A stretch of DNA of 20,640 nucleotides. It comes from a virus. Made by a program: the position numbers and the translations under genes. The notes beneath the pieces were generated by a model. The model did not search any database. It was not told the origin of the DNA and saw nothing but the letters and a program-made list of their open reading frames with translations. Shown in pieces: positions 1-7,138 of this stretch; within the stretch, counting starts at the first letter, position 1, and the number at the start of each line of letters is the position of its first letter. The stretch lies in IMG/VR virus record IMGVR_UViG_3300042260_000632, positions 1-20,640 of that record, one strand, 5' to 3'.

Positions 1-140
1 GTTCTTATTTAACACCATATATTACTACAATTGGATTGTATGATGATGATGATAATTTATTAGTTGTTGCAAAATTACCCAAACCAATAAAGAACTTACC
101 GGATTATAACGTTAATTTTTTAGTCCGTTTTGATACTTAA
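1..140 (+). CDS. C-terminal end of a probable virion protein (partial)
   Basis: An open frame enters from the left edge (first full codon at position 3) and stops at TAA 138-140, giving about 45 residues. The visible part contains TPYITTIGLYDDDD, AKLPKPIKN and ends NFLVRFDT. From memory, this ending resembles the C-terminus of a structural protein seen in other marine-type tailed phages, but I cannot name the family and assign no function. It is followed by a short gap with a candidate promoter and then two small genes with strong ribosome sites, which suits the end of a virion-gene block. The start and most of the gene lie outside the window. Confidence 0.7.
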   Translation, partial: SYLTPYITTIGLYDDDDNLLVVAKLPKPIKNLPDYNVNFLVRFDT

Positions 141-142
141 TG

Positions 143-152
143 ATATTTATAT
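143..152 (+). promoter_or_regulatory. Candidate phage promoter element ATATTTATAT
   Basis: The motif ATATTTATA lies between the stop of the upstream gene and the AGGAG ribosome site of the next. The same ten-base core recurs upstream of the genes at 7139, 16544, 17772 and 19413. Here and at 7111 it is followed by AGGAG 10 or 6 nt later. Late promoters of T4-like phages are similar short AT-rich boxes (TATAAATA), though this motif is the reverse-complement form. In an AT-rich genome, chance recurrence is possible. Confidence 0.3.
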
Positions 153-172
153 AATATAATACAGGAGAAACT

Positions 173-385
173 ATGGCATATAACATTATTGATGCAAATG
201 AAAATGTAATAACTGAAAATATTACGGAAGAAGCAGCATTAGAACTTATTGAAAACAATTCAAACGATGTTGAAGTTACATACTTCTACTATCCATTGGA
301 TGCTGAAGTGTTAGCAGAACTAAAACAAAAATTTGAAAATACTGATAGTCTTAGATTTTTCAAACGTATAGTAGAAGAAGCATAA
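173..385 (+). CDS. Small hypothetical phage protein (70 aa)
   Basis: I do not recognise this 70-residue protein. It is acidic and soluble, with no membrane segment or signal peptide. A segment around residues 11-30 is rich in Glu and Asn, and the C-terminal part (ELKQKFENTDSLRFFKRI) looks helical. The start is well supported by AGGAG at 163-167, five bases before ATG 173. The stop TAA overlaps the ribosome site of the next gene (TAAGGAG), so the two are probably translated together. Its place after a virion-type gene suggests a small structural or assembly protein, but nothing in the sequence proves this. Confidence 0.75.
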   Translation: MAYNIIDANENVITENITEEAALELIENNSNDVEVTYFYYPLDAEVLAELKQKFENTDSLRFFKRIVEEA

Positions 386-389
386 GGAG
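385..389 (+). promoter_or_regulatory. Ribosome binding site overlapping the upstream stop codon
   Basis: AGGAG begins on the last base of the TAA stop (383-385) of the 70-aa gene and ends six bases before ATG 396. This fixes the start of the 60-aa gene and suggests translational coupling. Strong AGGAG sites occur in this window at 163, 385 and 7127, before virion-type genes. Most of the modification genes lack one. Confidence 0.7.
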
Positions 390-395
390 ATAATT

Positions 396-578
396 ATGGC
401 AACTATTTTAGATTTATATAAAGGGTCTGAATTTGCAAAGGTTGGTGGTTCTTCAAAAGATAAAACTCCAATTTCTGCAGATGAAAAAAATAAATTACAC
501 ACCGATGATGCTAAATTAAATACCGCAAGAGGTGGTAAACTGCAAGAAAAATCATATTCTAGCACTATTAAAAAATAA
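396..578 (+). CDS. Small hypothetical phage protein (60 aa)
   Basis: This is a 60-residue basic, hydrophilic protein that begins MATILDLYKGSEFAK and continues through a Lys/Asp/Ser-rich stretch to a Lys-Lys end. It has no hydrophobic segment and looks largely disordered after residue 15. The start at ATG 396 is supported by the AGGAG site at 385-389. It sits 10 nt after the 70-aa gene and 6 nt before the sulfotransferase, with which it probably shares a message. The family is not recognised. A minor virion component is a guess from position only. Confidence 0.7.
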   Translation: MATILDLYKGSEFAKVGGSSKDKTPISADEKNKLHTDDAKLNTARGGKLQEKSYSSTIKK

Positions 579-584
579 TAAGTT

Positions 585-1157
585 TTGGCTTTAATAATAA
601 ACCATTCCAAAAAATGGGGTTATTTACATATTCCTAAAACCGGTGGAACATCTTTAACCAAACTACTTTTAAATGAAGGTGGAAGTGAAGAAGTTGCAAC
701 ACATGGTGATTTGGGAAATTTTGGCAATATTTCAAATTATTTTATTTTTACAATCGTAAGAAATCCATTTACAAGAACAGCATCTGCATATCAACATAAT
801 GTTAGAAGTGGAACTACATCTAATTTCAAACATTTCTTAGAAACAATTTCACCAATTAATTTTTGGTATTTTCCACAAACATATTTTTTAAATCACAACA
901 GCAAAGAAGGTAGGAATGTAACGTATATCGGTAGATATGAAAATTACGAAACCGATGTCAAATACATACTAAATAAAATTGGTATATCTTCTACTGAAAT
1001 TCCTAATGAAAATCGAAATCCTATTTTCAATAGACATCCACAATTAAACGATAAAGATTATTATAAAATGCTTTATAAGGATGAGTGGTGTAAGAATTGG
1101 GTATTGGAGAGATATAAAAATGATTTCAAAATTTTTAACTATGAGTTGGACATATAG
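585..1157 (+). CDS. Carbohydrate sulfotransferase-like protein (Sulfotransfer_2 type)
   Basis: The predicted reaction is transfer of a sulfuryl group from PAPS to a sugar hydroxyl. Both PAPS-binding signatures are visible: the 5'-phosphosulfate loop IPKTGGTS (residues 16-23) and the 3'-phosphate motif VRNPFTRTASAY (residues 58-69), with the Arg and Ser expected to contact the 3'-phosphate. At 190 aa it is a minimal cytosolic version of the family, without the N-terminal membrane anchor of eukaryotic relatives. The start is odd. An in-frame TAA at 579-581 excludes any upstream start, and there is no ATG before the PAPS loop, so TTG 585 is the only sensible choice, with no clear ribosome site and probable coupling to the preceding gene. 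Its last 17 nt overlap the next gene. The acceptor is unknown; a virion or host surface glycan is plausible. Confidence 0.8.
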   Translation: MALIINHSKKWGYLHIPKTGGTSLTKLLLNEGGSEEVATHGDLGNFGNISNYFIFTIVRNPFTRTASAYQHNVRSGTTSNFKHFLETISPINFWYFPQTYFLNHNSKEGRNVTYIGRYENYETDVKYILNKIGISSTEIPNENRNPIFNRHPQLNDKDYYKMLYKDEWCKNWVLERYKNDFKIFNYELDI

Positions 1158-1584
1158 AGGACACTTTATAACCGAACTTTCAGATATGCCTGAAAATACA
1201 ATCGGTTTTATTTACAAAATTACTAATGGGGAAACCGGTGAATATTATATCGGTAAGAAAAATGTATTATCAATTACAAAACGTAAATTTGGTAAAAGAG
1301 AAATTGCAGCCTTAACTGATAAACGTAGTAAACATTGGGAATGGGTTACTAAGGAATCGGATTGGAAAACCTATCGTTCATCTAATGGGACCGTAAAAAA
1401 ATGGGAAGGTGATAGAATTAAGTTAGAAATACTTCGTTTTTGTAAATCAAAGAAATCCCTAACATATTACGAATTACAAGAACAATTTGCACATAATGTG
1501 TTGGTAGATGAAAAAGCCCTAAATGATAATCTTTTAGGTAAATTTTTCCGTAGAGATTTAGATGAAATAGATTTGGAAAATTGA
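1141..1584 (+). CDS. GIY-YIG nuclease-like phage protein
   Basis: A 147-aa protein with a degenerate GIY-YIG signature: GFIYKI at residues 22-27 and YYIGKK at 35-40, followed by a Trp/Tyr region (ESDWKTYRSS) and a Glu-containing helix (YELQEQF, residues 109-115) where the family places its metal-binding Glu. T4-like phages carry similar free-standing proteins with the same N-terminal W-x-Y pattern, often annotated as Seg-like or putative homing nucleases. I chose ATG 1141 because family members start just before that pattern. The frame is open further upstream (ATG 1081), but that part lies wholly inside the sulfotransferase gene. The resulting overlap is 17 nt. Homing or repair activity is not shown by sequence alone. 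Confidence 0.75.
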   Translation: MSWTYRGHFITELSDMPENTIGFIYKITNGETGEYYIGKKNVLSITKRKFGKREIAALTDKRSKHWEWVTKESDWKTYRSSNGTVKKWEGDRIKLEILRFCKSKKSLTYYELQEQFAHNVLVDEKALNDNLLGKFFRRDLDEIDLEN

Positions 1585-1603
1585 TATTTTTTTCGTATCT
1601 TTG
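1572..1603 (+). promoter_or_regulatory. Bacteroidota-type promoter P1
   Basis: TTTG at 1572-1575 is followed after exactly 20 nt by TATCTTTG at 1596-1603. This matches the published Bacteroidota primary-sigma consensus (TTTG, about 19-21 nt, TAnnTTTG) at every defined base. The -33 box lies in the last codons of the GIY-YIG gene. It is the upstream member of a tandem pair, 62 nt apart, that also shares flanking bases (ATTTGGAAA and TTTCGTAT). It should drive the primase and downstream genes, probably early by host polymerase. Confidence 0.75.
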
Positions 1604-1633
1604 GGTAGTATAATAGCAAAAATATAAAATAAA

Positions 1634-1665
1634 TTTGGAAATATCAGATTTATTTCGTATATTTG
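1634..1665 (+). promoter_or_regulatory. Bacteroidota-type promoter P2
   Basis: TTTG at 1634-1637, 20 nt, then TATATTTG at 1658-1665. It has the same consensus and the same spacing as P1, with the extended flanks ATTTGGAAA and TTTCGTAT also conserved. The -7 box ends 20 nt before ATG 1686 of the primase, so the transcript would have a very short leader without a Shine-Dalgarno site, as is common in Bacteroidota. Confidence 0.8.
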
Positions 1666-1685
1666 TATATCACAAATTGTAAAGT

Positions 1686-2624
1686 ATGCTATCGACACCC
1701 GATAAACTAACAATTATTAGTATCTTAGATGATACATTAGGACATGGTTCATCCTTAAAGGGAAGTGAACAAGCACATTATTGTCCGTTCTGTCATCATC
1801 ATAAAAAGAAACTTCAAGTAAACTTAGATACACAGCAATGGCATTGTTGGGTGTGTGATTCTAAGGGGAAACGTATATACTCACTTTTACGGAAATTACA
1901 AGTAGATTCTCATAAGTTAAAAAAGATATTAGACATTTATGGTGATGATTATGTTGTTACAAATTCAAATGAAGATGAACAAATTGAATTAAGATTACCA
2001 TCAGAATTTGTATCACTTACTCAAACTCCAAAGGGAATCAATCCTCTTTATAAAAAAGTAAAGCATTATCTAAAAGTTAGAGGTATTACTGAAAGTGATG
2101 TAATTCGTTATAATATGGGTTATTGTCAGAAAGGATTGTATGCAGGTAGAGTTATTATACCATCGTATGATTCTAACAATAAATTAAATTATTTCATTGC
2201 ACGTTCGGTTTATGAAGATGAACCTTACAAATATAAAAATCCACCAGTTTCAAAGAATGTAATTATGTTTGAAAACCAAATCAATTGGGATGAACCTATT
2301 ACACTTTGCGAAGGTGCATTTGATGCACTTTCAGTTAAACGAAATGCTATTCCAATCTTAGGTAAATTTATTCCAAAAAAATTAATGGATAGTATATATC
2401 AAAGAGGGGTTAAGAAAATTAATATCTTATTGGATAGTGATGCACAAGACCAAGCTTTATATTATACAATCTATTTTCAAAAACAAGGAATAGATACTAA
2501 AAATGTAATTCCATCGGAAAAAGATGCATCTGAAATGGGATTTTTACAAATAAATAAAATATTAAAAAACGTTAAATCTACGGAGTTTGGTGATATTATA
2601 TCCCAAAAGTTACAACAACTATGA
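1686..2624 (+). CDS. DNA primase (T4 gp61-like, zinc finger plus TOPRIM)
   Basis: Synthesises RNA primers for lagging-strand replication, working with a replicative helicase that is not in this window. The N-terminal zinc-binding domain shows C33-x2-C36 and C54-x2-C57 (CPFC and CWVC), with nearby histidines. The TOPRIM catalytic fold follows, with the conserved Glu in CEGAFDALS (E209) and the DxD pair in LLDSDAQD (D250, D252). At 312 aa it is close to T4 gp61 in size and lacks a fused helicase. ATG 1686 is the only start that keeps the whole zinc finger, and two host-type promoters lie directly upstream. The stop overlaps the next start (ATGA, 2621-2624), which implies coupled translation. 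Confidence 0.9.
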   Translation: MLSTPDKLTIISILDDTLGHGSSLKGSEQAHYCPFCHHHKKKLQVNLDTQQWHCWVCDSKGKRIYSLLRKLQVDSHKLKKILDIYGDDYVVTNSNEDEQIELRLPSEFVSLTQTPKGINPLYKKVKHYLKVRGITESDVIRYNMGYCQKGLYAGRVIIPSYDSNNKLNYFIARSVYEDEPYKYKNPPVSKNVIMFENQINWDEPITLCEGAFDALSVKRNAIPILGKFIPKKLMDSIYQRGVKKINILLDSDAQDQALYYTIYFQKQGIDTKNVIPSEKDASEMGFLQINKILKNVKSTEFGDIISQKLQQL

Positions 2625-3760
2625 TTCATATAATACCACATCACATAGGTAAAGGTTCATATACTGCTTGGTATGATTTGCTAAACATTTCAGAAGAACA
2701 TATTGTGCATGAATTTGAAGATACGATTGATATTCAACGGAAATTAATCGGTGAACCTCCTTATGTTGATAATTTTTTAAATAAACTAAAAATAATCAAT
2801 CCACAATATGGTGATATTGTAATATTTGATGCTCGATATATTAATCAATATGATGGTAATTTAGAAAAAACTTTAACAAAATTATCAATAAAATATAATG
2901 ATTGTAAATTTATTTTGTTTGATGATGATAATGCATTAGAATATAAAGATACTGAACGATACACTTTTTTTTCTAATAAATTTTTTGTAAGACCATACGA
3001 ATTTTTACATGAATATGACCATAATTGTAATTACTATCGCTATAGAGCAGCATTACAAGGATATTGGCCACATTTAAAATATATAGTTCATAATTTTCAA
3101 ACTAATATTCGTCAAAAGAAGATGAATATGATTATTGGTGTTGATAAAAAAGAACGTTTGGAAACTTTCAAATATGTTTATAAAATTGGATTAGATTCAG
3201 AATCTTGGCTGGGATATAGTGCATTTAGTACTCAATATGATGATTCTGAAATTAGTGTTGGATTACAAAAATTTAGAAAAGAAAAACTTCCTGTCATATT
3301 AGATACACCGATTGAACGTAGTATGATTGGTGCAGTAAATGTTGAATTACCACCATTGCCAATTACTATGACTTCATATTTTAGTTGTATATTGGAAACT
3401 ATGGTATTACCTGGCGATTTAATTCATTTAAGTGAGAAATCATGGAATCCATTTATATCTAGAAATATTCCATTGATATTGGGAAGTAGTTACATAAATC
3501 AATATTTACAAAAAATAGGATTTTGGTTAGCTGATGATTTGTTTGATTTAACACCTCAAATGGATGTTGGAAGTATTTTAAAACAATATCGAAATAATTT
3601 GGATATTATAAATAAAATGTCATATTCCGAAATACATGAATATTATATAAAAAATGAATCTAAAATTGAAAGAAATTTTGGGTTGTTAGAAACTATAAAA
3701 TTTGAATTCAAATCAACAAATTACAAATACTTTAAAAGACCTACACATAATTTAATATAA
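2621..3760 (+). CDS. Uncharacterised protein, possibly a GT-B glycosyltransferase
   Basis: The 379-aa protein has no signal peptide or membrane segment. I do not recognise a named family with confidence. The N-terminal half has alternating hydrophobic strands and helices (for example GDIVIFDARYI and KFILFDDDNAL), as in nucleotide-sugar-binding folds. Near the C-terminus, LSEKSWNPFISRNIPLILG (about residues 270-288) resembles the S/T-E-K-x-W/F-x-P segment of phage glycosyltransferase-like proteins and of GT10-type enzymes, where the Glu-Lys contacts the donor. The gene is ATGA-coupled to the primase and ends 3 nt before the nuclease fusion, yet has no obvious replication role. It is visibly more AT-rich than those neighbours and more like the modification genes after 13.6 kb, which suggests a later insertion. 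Confidence 0.5.
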   Translation: MIHIIPHHIGKGSYTAWYDLLNISEEHIVHEFEDTIDIQRKLIGEPPYVDNFLNKLKIINPQYGDIVIFDARYINQYDGNLEKTLTKLSIKYNDCKFILFDDDNALEYKDTERYTFFSNKFFVRPYEFLHEYDHNCNYYRYRAALQGYWPHLKYIVHNFQTNIRQKKMNMIIGVDKKERLETFKYVYKIGLDSESWLGYSAFSTQYDDSEISVGLQKFRKEKLPVILDTPIERSMIGAVNVELPPLPITMTSYFSCILETMVLPGDLIHLSEKSWNPFISRNIPLILGSSYINQYLQKIGFWLADDLFDLTPQMDVGSILKQYRNNLDIINKMSYSEIHEYYIKNESKIERNFGLLETIKFEFKSTNYKYFKRPTHNLI

Positions 3761-3763
3761 AAT

Positions 3764-6700
3764 ATGGTTATAAATAAAATATACCACTTAGCAGATTTAC
3801 ACATCAGAAACTTACAAAGACATAAAGAGTATCGTGAGGTATTCAAAAAGTTCTTAAAACAAGTAGAAGATGATAAAATCGAAGATTCTATTATTTATTT
3901 AGCAGGAGATATTGCTCATGCTAAAACGGAGATGTCACCTGAATTGATTCAAGAGATAAGTTGGTTTTTAACCGAATGTTCTAAACTAAGAGAAACCTTC
4001 TTAATCACAGGTAATCACGATTGTAACTTAAACAACCAACATAGATTAGATGTTCTTACGCCCATTATTGACAATCTTAATAATTCTCGCATACACTATC
4101 TTCGCGACACTGGTGTGTATCAGTATCATAATCTTACTTTTGTCGTTTATTCCATATTGGATAAAAAAGAAAATTGGCCAGAAGCTAAAACGATAGAAGG
4201 TGAAAATAAAATATGTTTATTCCACGGCCCTGTAAATAAAGCAGAAACTGATATTGGTTATGTAGTTTCATCTAACTCATTCACTGTCGATATGTTCGAT
4301 GGGTTTGATATGGTTATGATGGGGGATATTCACAAACGTCAAACTTTTGGTAAAGGATACGAACATGTTGCATATGCAGGTTCTATGATTCAACAAAATC
4401 ACGGCGAAATGTTGGAGAATCACGGGTATTTAATTTGGGATGTTCCAACTCGTACTTTTACCGAACATCATATTCATAATGATTATGGGTTTTTAACAAT
4501 CGATGTTATTGGGGGTGTAATCCCGCAATGGGTCTATGATGAGATTGATACTAAATTACCAAAAAATCCTCGTTTAAGATTACGTTTCACTAATACCGAA
4601 CCATCGGATATGAAACTTAGAATTGCAGAGTTAAAACAATTATTTAACGTTGCAGAAGTGACCGTTACAAGAACTGATACTATTGGTCAATTAAAACGTA
4701 ATTCAAAATTAAATAAGAACATAGTTGGTAATGTTAAGGATGAAACATTTCAAAACCAACTTATCAGAGATTATTTAGAAAGACAATTTCTTTTAGAGGA
4801 TTCCGATTTAGATAAAATTACAACTATAAATAAAGATGTAAATCACCGAATAGATGATTCCACTCTTGCTGAAAATATTCTTTGGACTCCTAAGACATTA
4901 GAGTTCTCAAATATGTTTTCATATGGTGAAGGTAATAAAGTTAAATTCAACGATGCAAATGGTGTAATAGGTATTTTTGCTCCTAATGCAAGTGGTAAAT
5001 CATCTTTGTTTGATGCTCTATCATTTTGTATTTTTGATAAAACATCTCGTACATCATCATCTAAAAACATCTTAAATAACCAAAAAGATAATTTCTATTG
5101 TAAGTTTAATTTTGAGATTGATGGTGTAGATTACTTTATTGAACGAAGTGCAAAGTGGACTAGAAAGGGAACAAATCTTTCAGTAAACGTAAACTTTTGG
5201 AAAGAAGATGCAGGTGTAATTACATCCCTAAATGGTGAACAACGTAGAGATACTAATAAGAATATTGAAAAATACTTAGGTAAGTTTGAAGATTTTGTTT
5301 TAACATCATTATCTTTACAAGGAAACAATGCATTGTTCATTGATAAATCACAATCAGAACGTAAGGAGATTCTTTCACAATTTATTGGAGTTGATATTTT
5401 TGATAAATTATACCAATTAGCAGCAGATGAGAATAGAGAAAATTCTACTTTGATTAAGAAATTTAAATCAGATGATTTTACCTCTAAACTTGCTAAGATT
5501 GAAACTGATTTAAAAGAAAGTAAATCAGAATACAAATTAGTTGAAATTGAATTAAATGGTATTAAGGATGAAGAGGATGGATTAAACAAAGATTTAATCA
5601 GATTAAATGGTAAAATTGTAAAATTAAATTCCGATTTAGTTGGTATTGATGAATTAGAAAAACGTAAGAAAATTCTCACCGATAAAGAAACTGATATTTT
5701 AAATACTAAAACTATCATACAAGAACGTATTGGTAAGTTAGAAGATTTACAACTACAATTAGAGGAAATTATTGATGGTTTTGATGAAGAATTATTAGAA
5801 GAAAAAATAGGTGCATTAAAGATTTGTAGAAATGATTTCAATACATCTAAACATGAATTAGAAAAATTAGATATTAAAATTAATTCATTAAAGGATAAGA
5901 AAACCCATTTAGAATCACATAAATACAACCCAAATTGTGAAATTTGTATGGATAATTCGAAATCTATTTTAGAATCTAAAAAAGATGTAGAAGAACAATT
6001 AGCAAACTTAATGGATGAATGGAGTGATGCTATTCGTATAAATGAAGTTGCTGAAGAAAAGATTAATGAATATTCAGTATATGAATCAGATTGGAAAAAC
6101 TTACAAGATACTAAGGAAAAAGAGGATAAAGTAGATAGAGAACTTTCATCTTTAATGAGTAAACTTTCTGCATCAGAAACCGAAGAGGTTCGTATTCAAA
6201 CACAAGTTGCAGAACAAACTAAACTGATTGAAGAGTATCATCAAAATGAAGAACAAATCAAAAAGAATGGTGAAATCAGAGAAGAAATTAAAGGTAAAAG
6301 AGATTTGTTAGATGAAGTTAAAAAACGATTTACAAAAACAAATAAAACACTTTTAGACCTAAATGGTAAGGTTTCTGCTCTTAAATCACAAAAAGATACA
6401 TTAGAAGAAAAGATTACCGAAGTTAAGAAATTAGAAGAACAATCCAAATTATATGAGTATTATTTAAATGCTTTAAGTAAAGATGGTGTTTCTTATGAAT
6501 TGATTGAAAAGGCACTCCCAATGATTGAAGGTGAGGTAAATAACATCTTAGCACAAATTGTAGAGTTTGGAATGCAATTAGAGATGGATGGTAAAAACAT
6601 CAATGCTTACCTTGTTTATGGTGATAATAAGTGGTCTTTGGAGATGTGTAGTGGTATGGAGAGATTTATATCAGGTCTTGCAATTAGAGTTGCTTTAATC

Positions 6701-6919
6701 AACGTATGTAACTTACCTCGTCCAAATTTCTTAGTAATCGATGAAGGGTTTGGAACATTAGATAGTGAGAATTTACAATCTTTATTTATGTTATTTACTT
6801 ACTTAAAGACACAATTTGATTTTGTGATGATTATATCTCACATCGATTCTATGAGAGATGTAGTAGATGGTTTAATTGAAATTAAAAAAGTAGATGGATT
6901 TAGTCATGTGAAGTTTTAA
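3764..6919 (+). CDS. Single-chain SbcD-SbcC (Mre11-Rad50 / gp47-gp46) recombination nuclease
   Basis: One 1051-aa chain holds both subunits of the DNA-end-processing complex that is normally encoded by two genes (T4 47 and 46). Residues 1 to about 240 are an Mre11-type calcineurin phosphatase domain: D11-x-H13, D49 in LAGD, GNHD 83-86, HGP, and GDIHKR further on. Residues from about 380 are a Rad50-type ATPase: Walker A in APNASGKSS (406-414), a long charged coiled coil broken by a zinc hook C725-E-I-C728, the signature CSGMERF (from C962), Walker B FLVIDEGFGTLD (989-1000) and a switch His in IISHIDS. All catalytic residues appear intact, so the fusion should be active in end resection and recombination-dependent replication. 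There is no frame break between the halves. The 3' end overlaps the leftward RHH gene by 20 bp. Confidence 0.92.
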   Translation: MVINKIYHLADLHIRNLQRHKEYREVFKKFLKQVEDDKIEDSIIYLAGDIAHAKTEMSPELIQEISWFLTECSKLRETFLITGNHDCNLNNQHRLDVLTPIIDNLNNSRIHYLRDTGVYQYHNLTFVVYSILDKKENWPEAKTIEGENKICLFHGPVNKAETDIGYVVSSNSFTVDMFDGFDMVMMGDIHKRQTFGKGYEHVAYAGSMIQQNHGEMLENHGYLIWDVPTRTFTEHHIHNDYGFLTIDVIGGVIPQWVYDEIDTKLPKNPRLRLRFTNTEPSDMKLRIAELKQLFNVAEVTVTRTDTIGQLKRNSKLNKNIVGNVKDETFQNQLIRDYLERQFLLEDSDLDKITTINKDVNHRIDDSTLAENILWTPKTLEFSNMFSYGEGNKVKFNDANGVIGIFAPNASGKSSLFDALSFCIFDKTSRTSSSKNILNNQKDNFYCKFNFEIDGVDYFIERSAKWTRKGTNLSVNVNFWKEDAGVITSLNGEQRRDTNKNIEKYLGKFEDFVLTSLSLQGNNALFIDKSQSERKEILSQFIGVDIFDKLYQLAADENRENSTLIKKFKSDDFTSKLAKIETDLKESKSEYKLVEIELNGIKDEEDGLNKDLIRLNGKIVKLNSDLVGIDELEKRKKILTDKETDILNTKTIIQERIGKLEDLQLQLEEIIDGFDEELLEEKIGALKICRNDFNTSKHELEKLDIKINSLKDKKTHLESHKYNPNCEICMDNSKSILESKKDVEEQLANLMDEWSDAIRINEVAEEKINEYSVYESDWKNLQDTKEKEDKVDRELSSLMSKLSASETEEVRIQTQVAEQTKLIEEYHQNEEQIKKNGEIREEIKGKRDLLDEVKKRFTKTNKTLLDLNGKVSALKSQKDTLEEKITEVKKLEEQSKLYEYYLNALSKDGVSYELIEKALPMIEGEVNNILAQIVEFGMQLEMDGKNINAYLVYGDNKWSLEMCSGMERFISGLAIRVALINVCNLPRPNFLVIDEGFGTLDSENLQSLFMLFTYLKTQFDFVMIISHIDSMRDVVDGLIEIKKVDGFSHVKF

Positions 6920-7064
6920 CCTTCAATACATTCTTAGGAAGGGTTATTCTTTGCATAATTAAAGATTCAACCAATCCACTTAATTTATACCCACGTTCCT
7001 TGCAATATTGTTGTAAGAGTTCGTGGGTTTCTTTTTTTATCTGAATGGTAGTGTATTTATTCAT
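6900..7064 (-). CDS. Small ribbon-helix-helix DNA-binding protein (54 aa)
   Basis: The only leftward gene in the window. ATG is at 7064-7062 and TAA at 6902-6900, giving 54 residues. The N-terminal YTTIQIKKET (residues 4-13) fits the DNA-contacting beta strand of the RHH (Arc/CopG) fold. It is followed by helix A (HELLQQYCKERG, 14-25), a turn and helix B (LSGLVESLIMQR, 28-39), then a short basic tail. The pattern of alternating polar residues in the strand and an amphipathic helix pair, with a length near the family minimum, supports a dimeric repressor. There is no Shine-Dalgarno site. A 10-bp tandem repeat covers and precedes its start codon, and it diverges from the tail-fibre promoter, so I infer autoregulation and control of that promoter. 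It overlaps the nuclease gene tail to tail by 20 bp. It is too short for common gene-calling cut-offs. Confidence 0.75.
   Translation of the reverse strand: MNKYTTIQIKKETHELLQQYCKERGYKLSGLVESLIMQRITLPKNVLKVKTSHD
6989..7039 (+). terminator. Rho-independent terminator-like hairpin (+ strand)
   Basis: The outer stem ACCCACG (6989-6995) pairs with CGTGGGT (7022-7028). Inside it CTTGCAA (6999-7005) pairs with TTGTAAG (7011-7017) around a five-base loop, with one G-U pair. The structure is followed directly by a T-rich run (7028-7038). It lies about 70-120 nt after the nuclease stop and would separate the replication message from the tail-fibre message. It also lies inside the leftward RHH gene, so part of the pairing could be coincidental to coding. 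Confidence 0.45.
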
Positions 7065-7086
7065 TTCTATGGATTTCTATGGATTT
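7063..7086. repeat. 10-bp tandem repeat ATTTCTATGG, candidate RHH operator
   Basis: ATTTCTATGG occurs twice without mismatch (7063-7072 and 7073-7082), followed by a partial third copy (ATTT). The period is about one DNA helical turn. It includes the start codon of the leftward RHH gene and lies 24 nt from the ATATTTATAC box of the tail-fibre gene. Tandem sites of about this spacing are how RHH dimers usually line up on operators. Confidence 0.5.
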
Positions 7087-7110
7087 TACAAATAAGTATT
7101 AAAAAGAGTT

Positions 7111-7120
7111 ATATTTATAC
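7111..7120 (+). promoter_or_regulatory. Candidate phage promoter element ATATTTATAC before the tail fibre
   Basis: Same core as at 143, again followed by an AGGAG ribosome site (7127-7131) and ATG 7139. The shared layout before two virion-type units favours a late promoter reading rightward. Read on the minus strand it contains TATAAATA, the T4 late box, which could instead serve the leftward RHH gene. Confidence 0.35.
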
Positions 7121-7126
7121 CTGCAT

Positions 7127-7131
7127 AGGAG
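7127..7131 (+). promoter_or_regulatory. Ribosome binding site of the tail-fibre gene
   Basis: AGGAG seven bases before ATG 7139. It fixes the start of the 1722-aa protein. Confidence 0.8.
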
Positions 7132-7138
7132 AAATATA

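Noticed and set aside
1081-1140. Upstream ATG 1081 as start of the GIY-YIG gene
   Set aside because: The extra 20 residues lie entirely inside the sulfotransferase gene, and family members begin just before the W-x-Y pattern at ATG 1141.
5131-5928. Minus-strand open frame of 265 codons
   Set aside because: It lies wholly inside the coiled-coil region of the nuclease fusion, is Ser/Phe/Leu-rich as expected for antisense of Lys/Glu/Asn codons, and has no recognisable motif or ribosome site.
7111-7120. Minus-strand TATAAATA as a firm T4-type late promoter for the RHH gene
   Set aside because: The same box occurs upstream of other rightward genes with no leftward gene nearby, so the rightward reading explains more cases. 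Kept only as an alternative.
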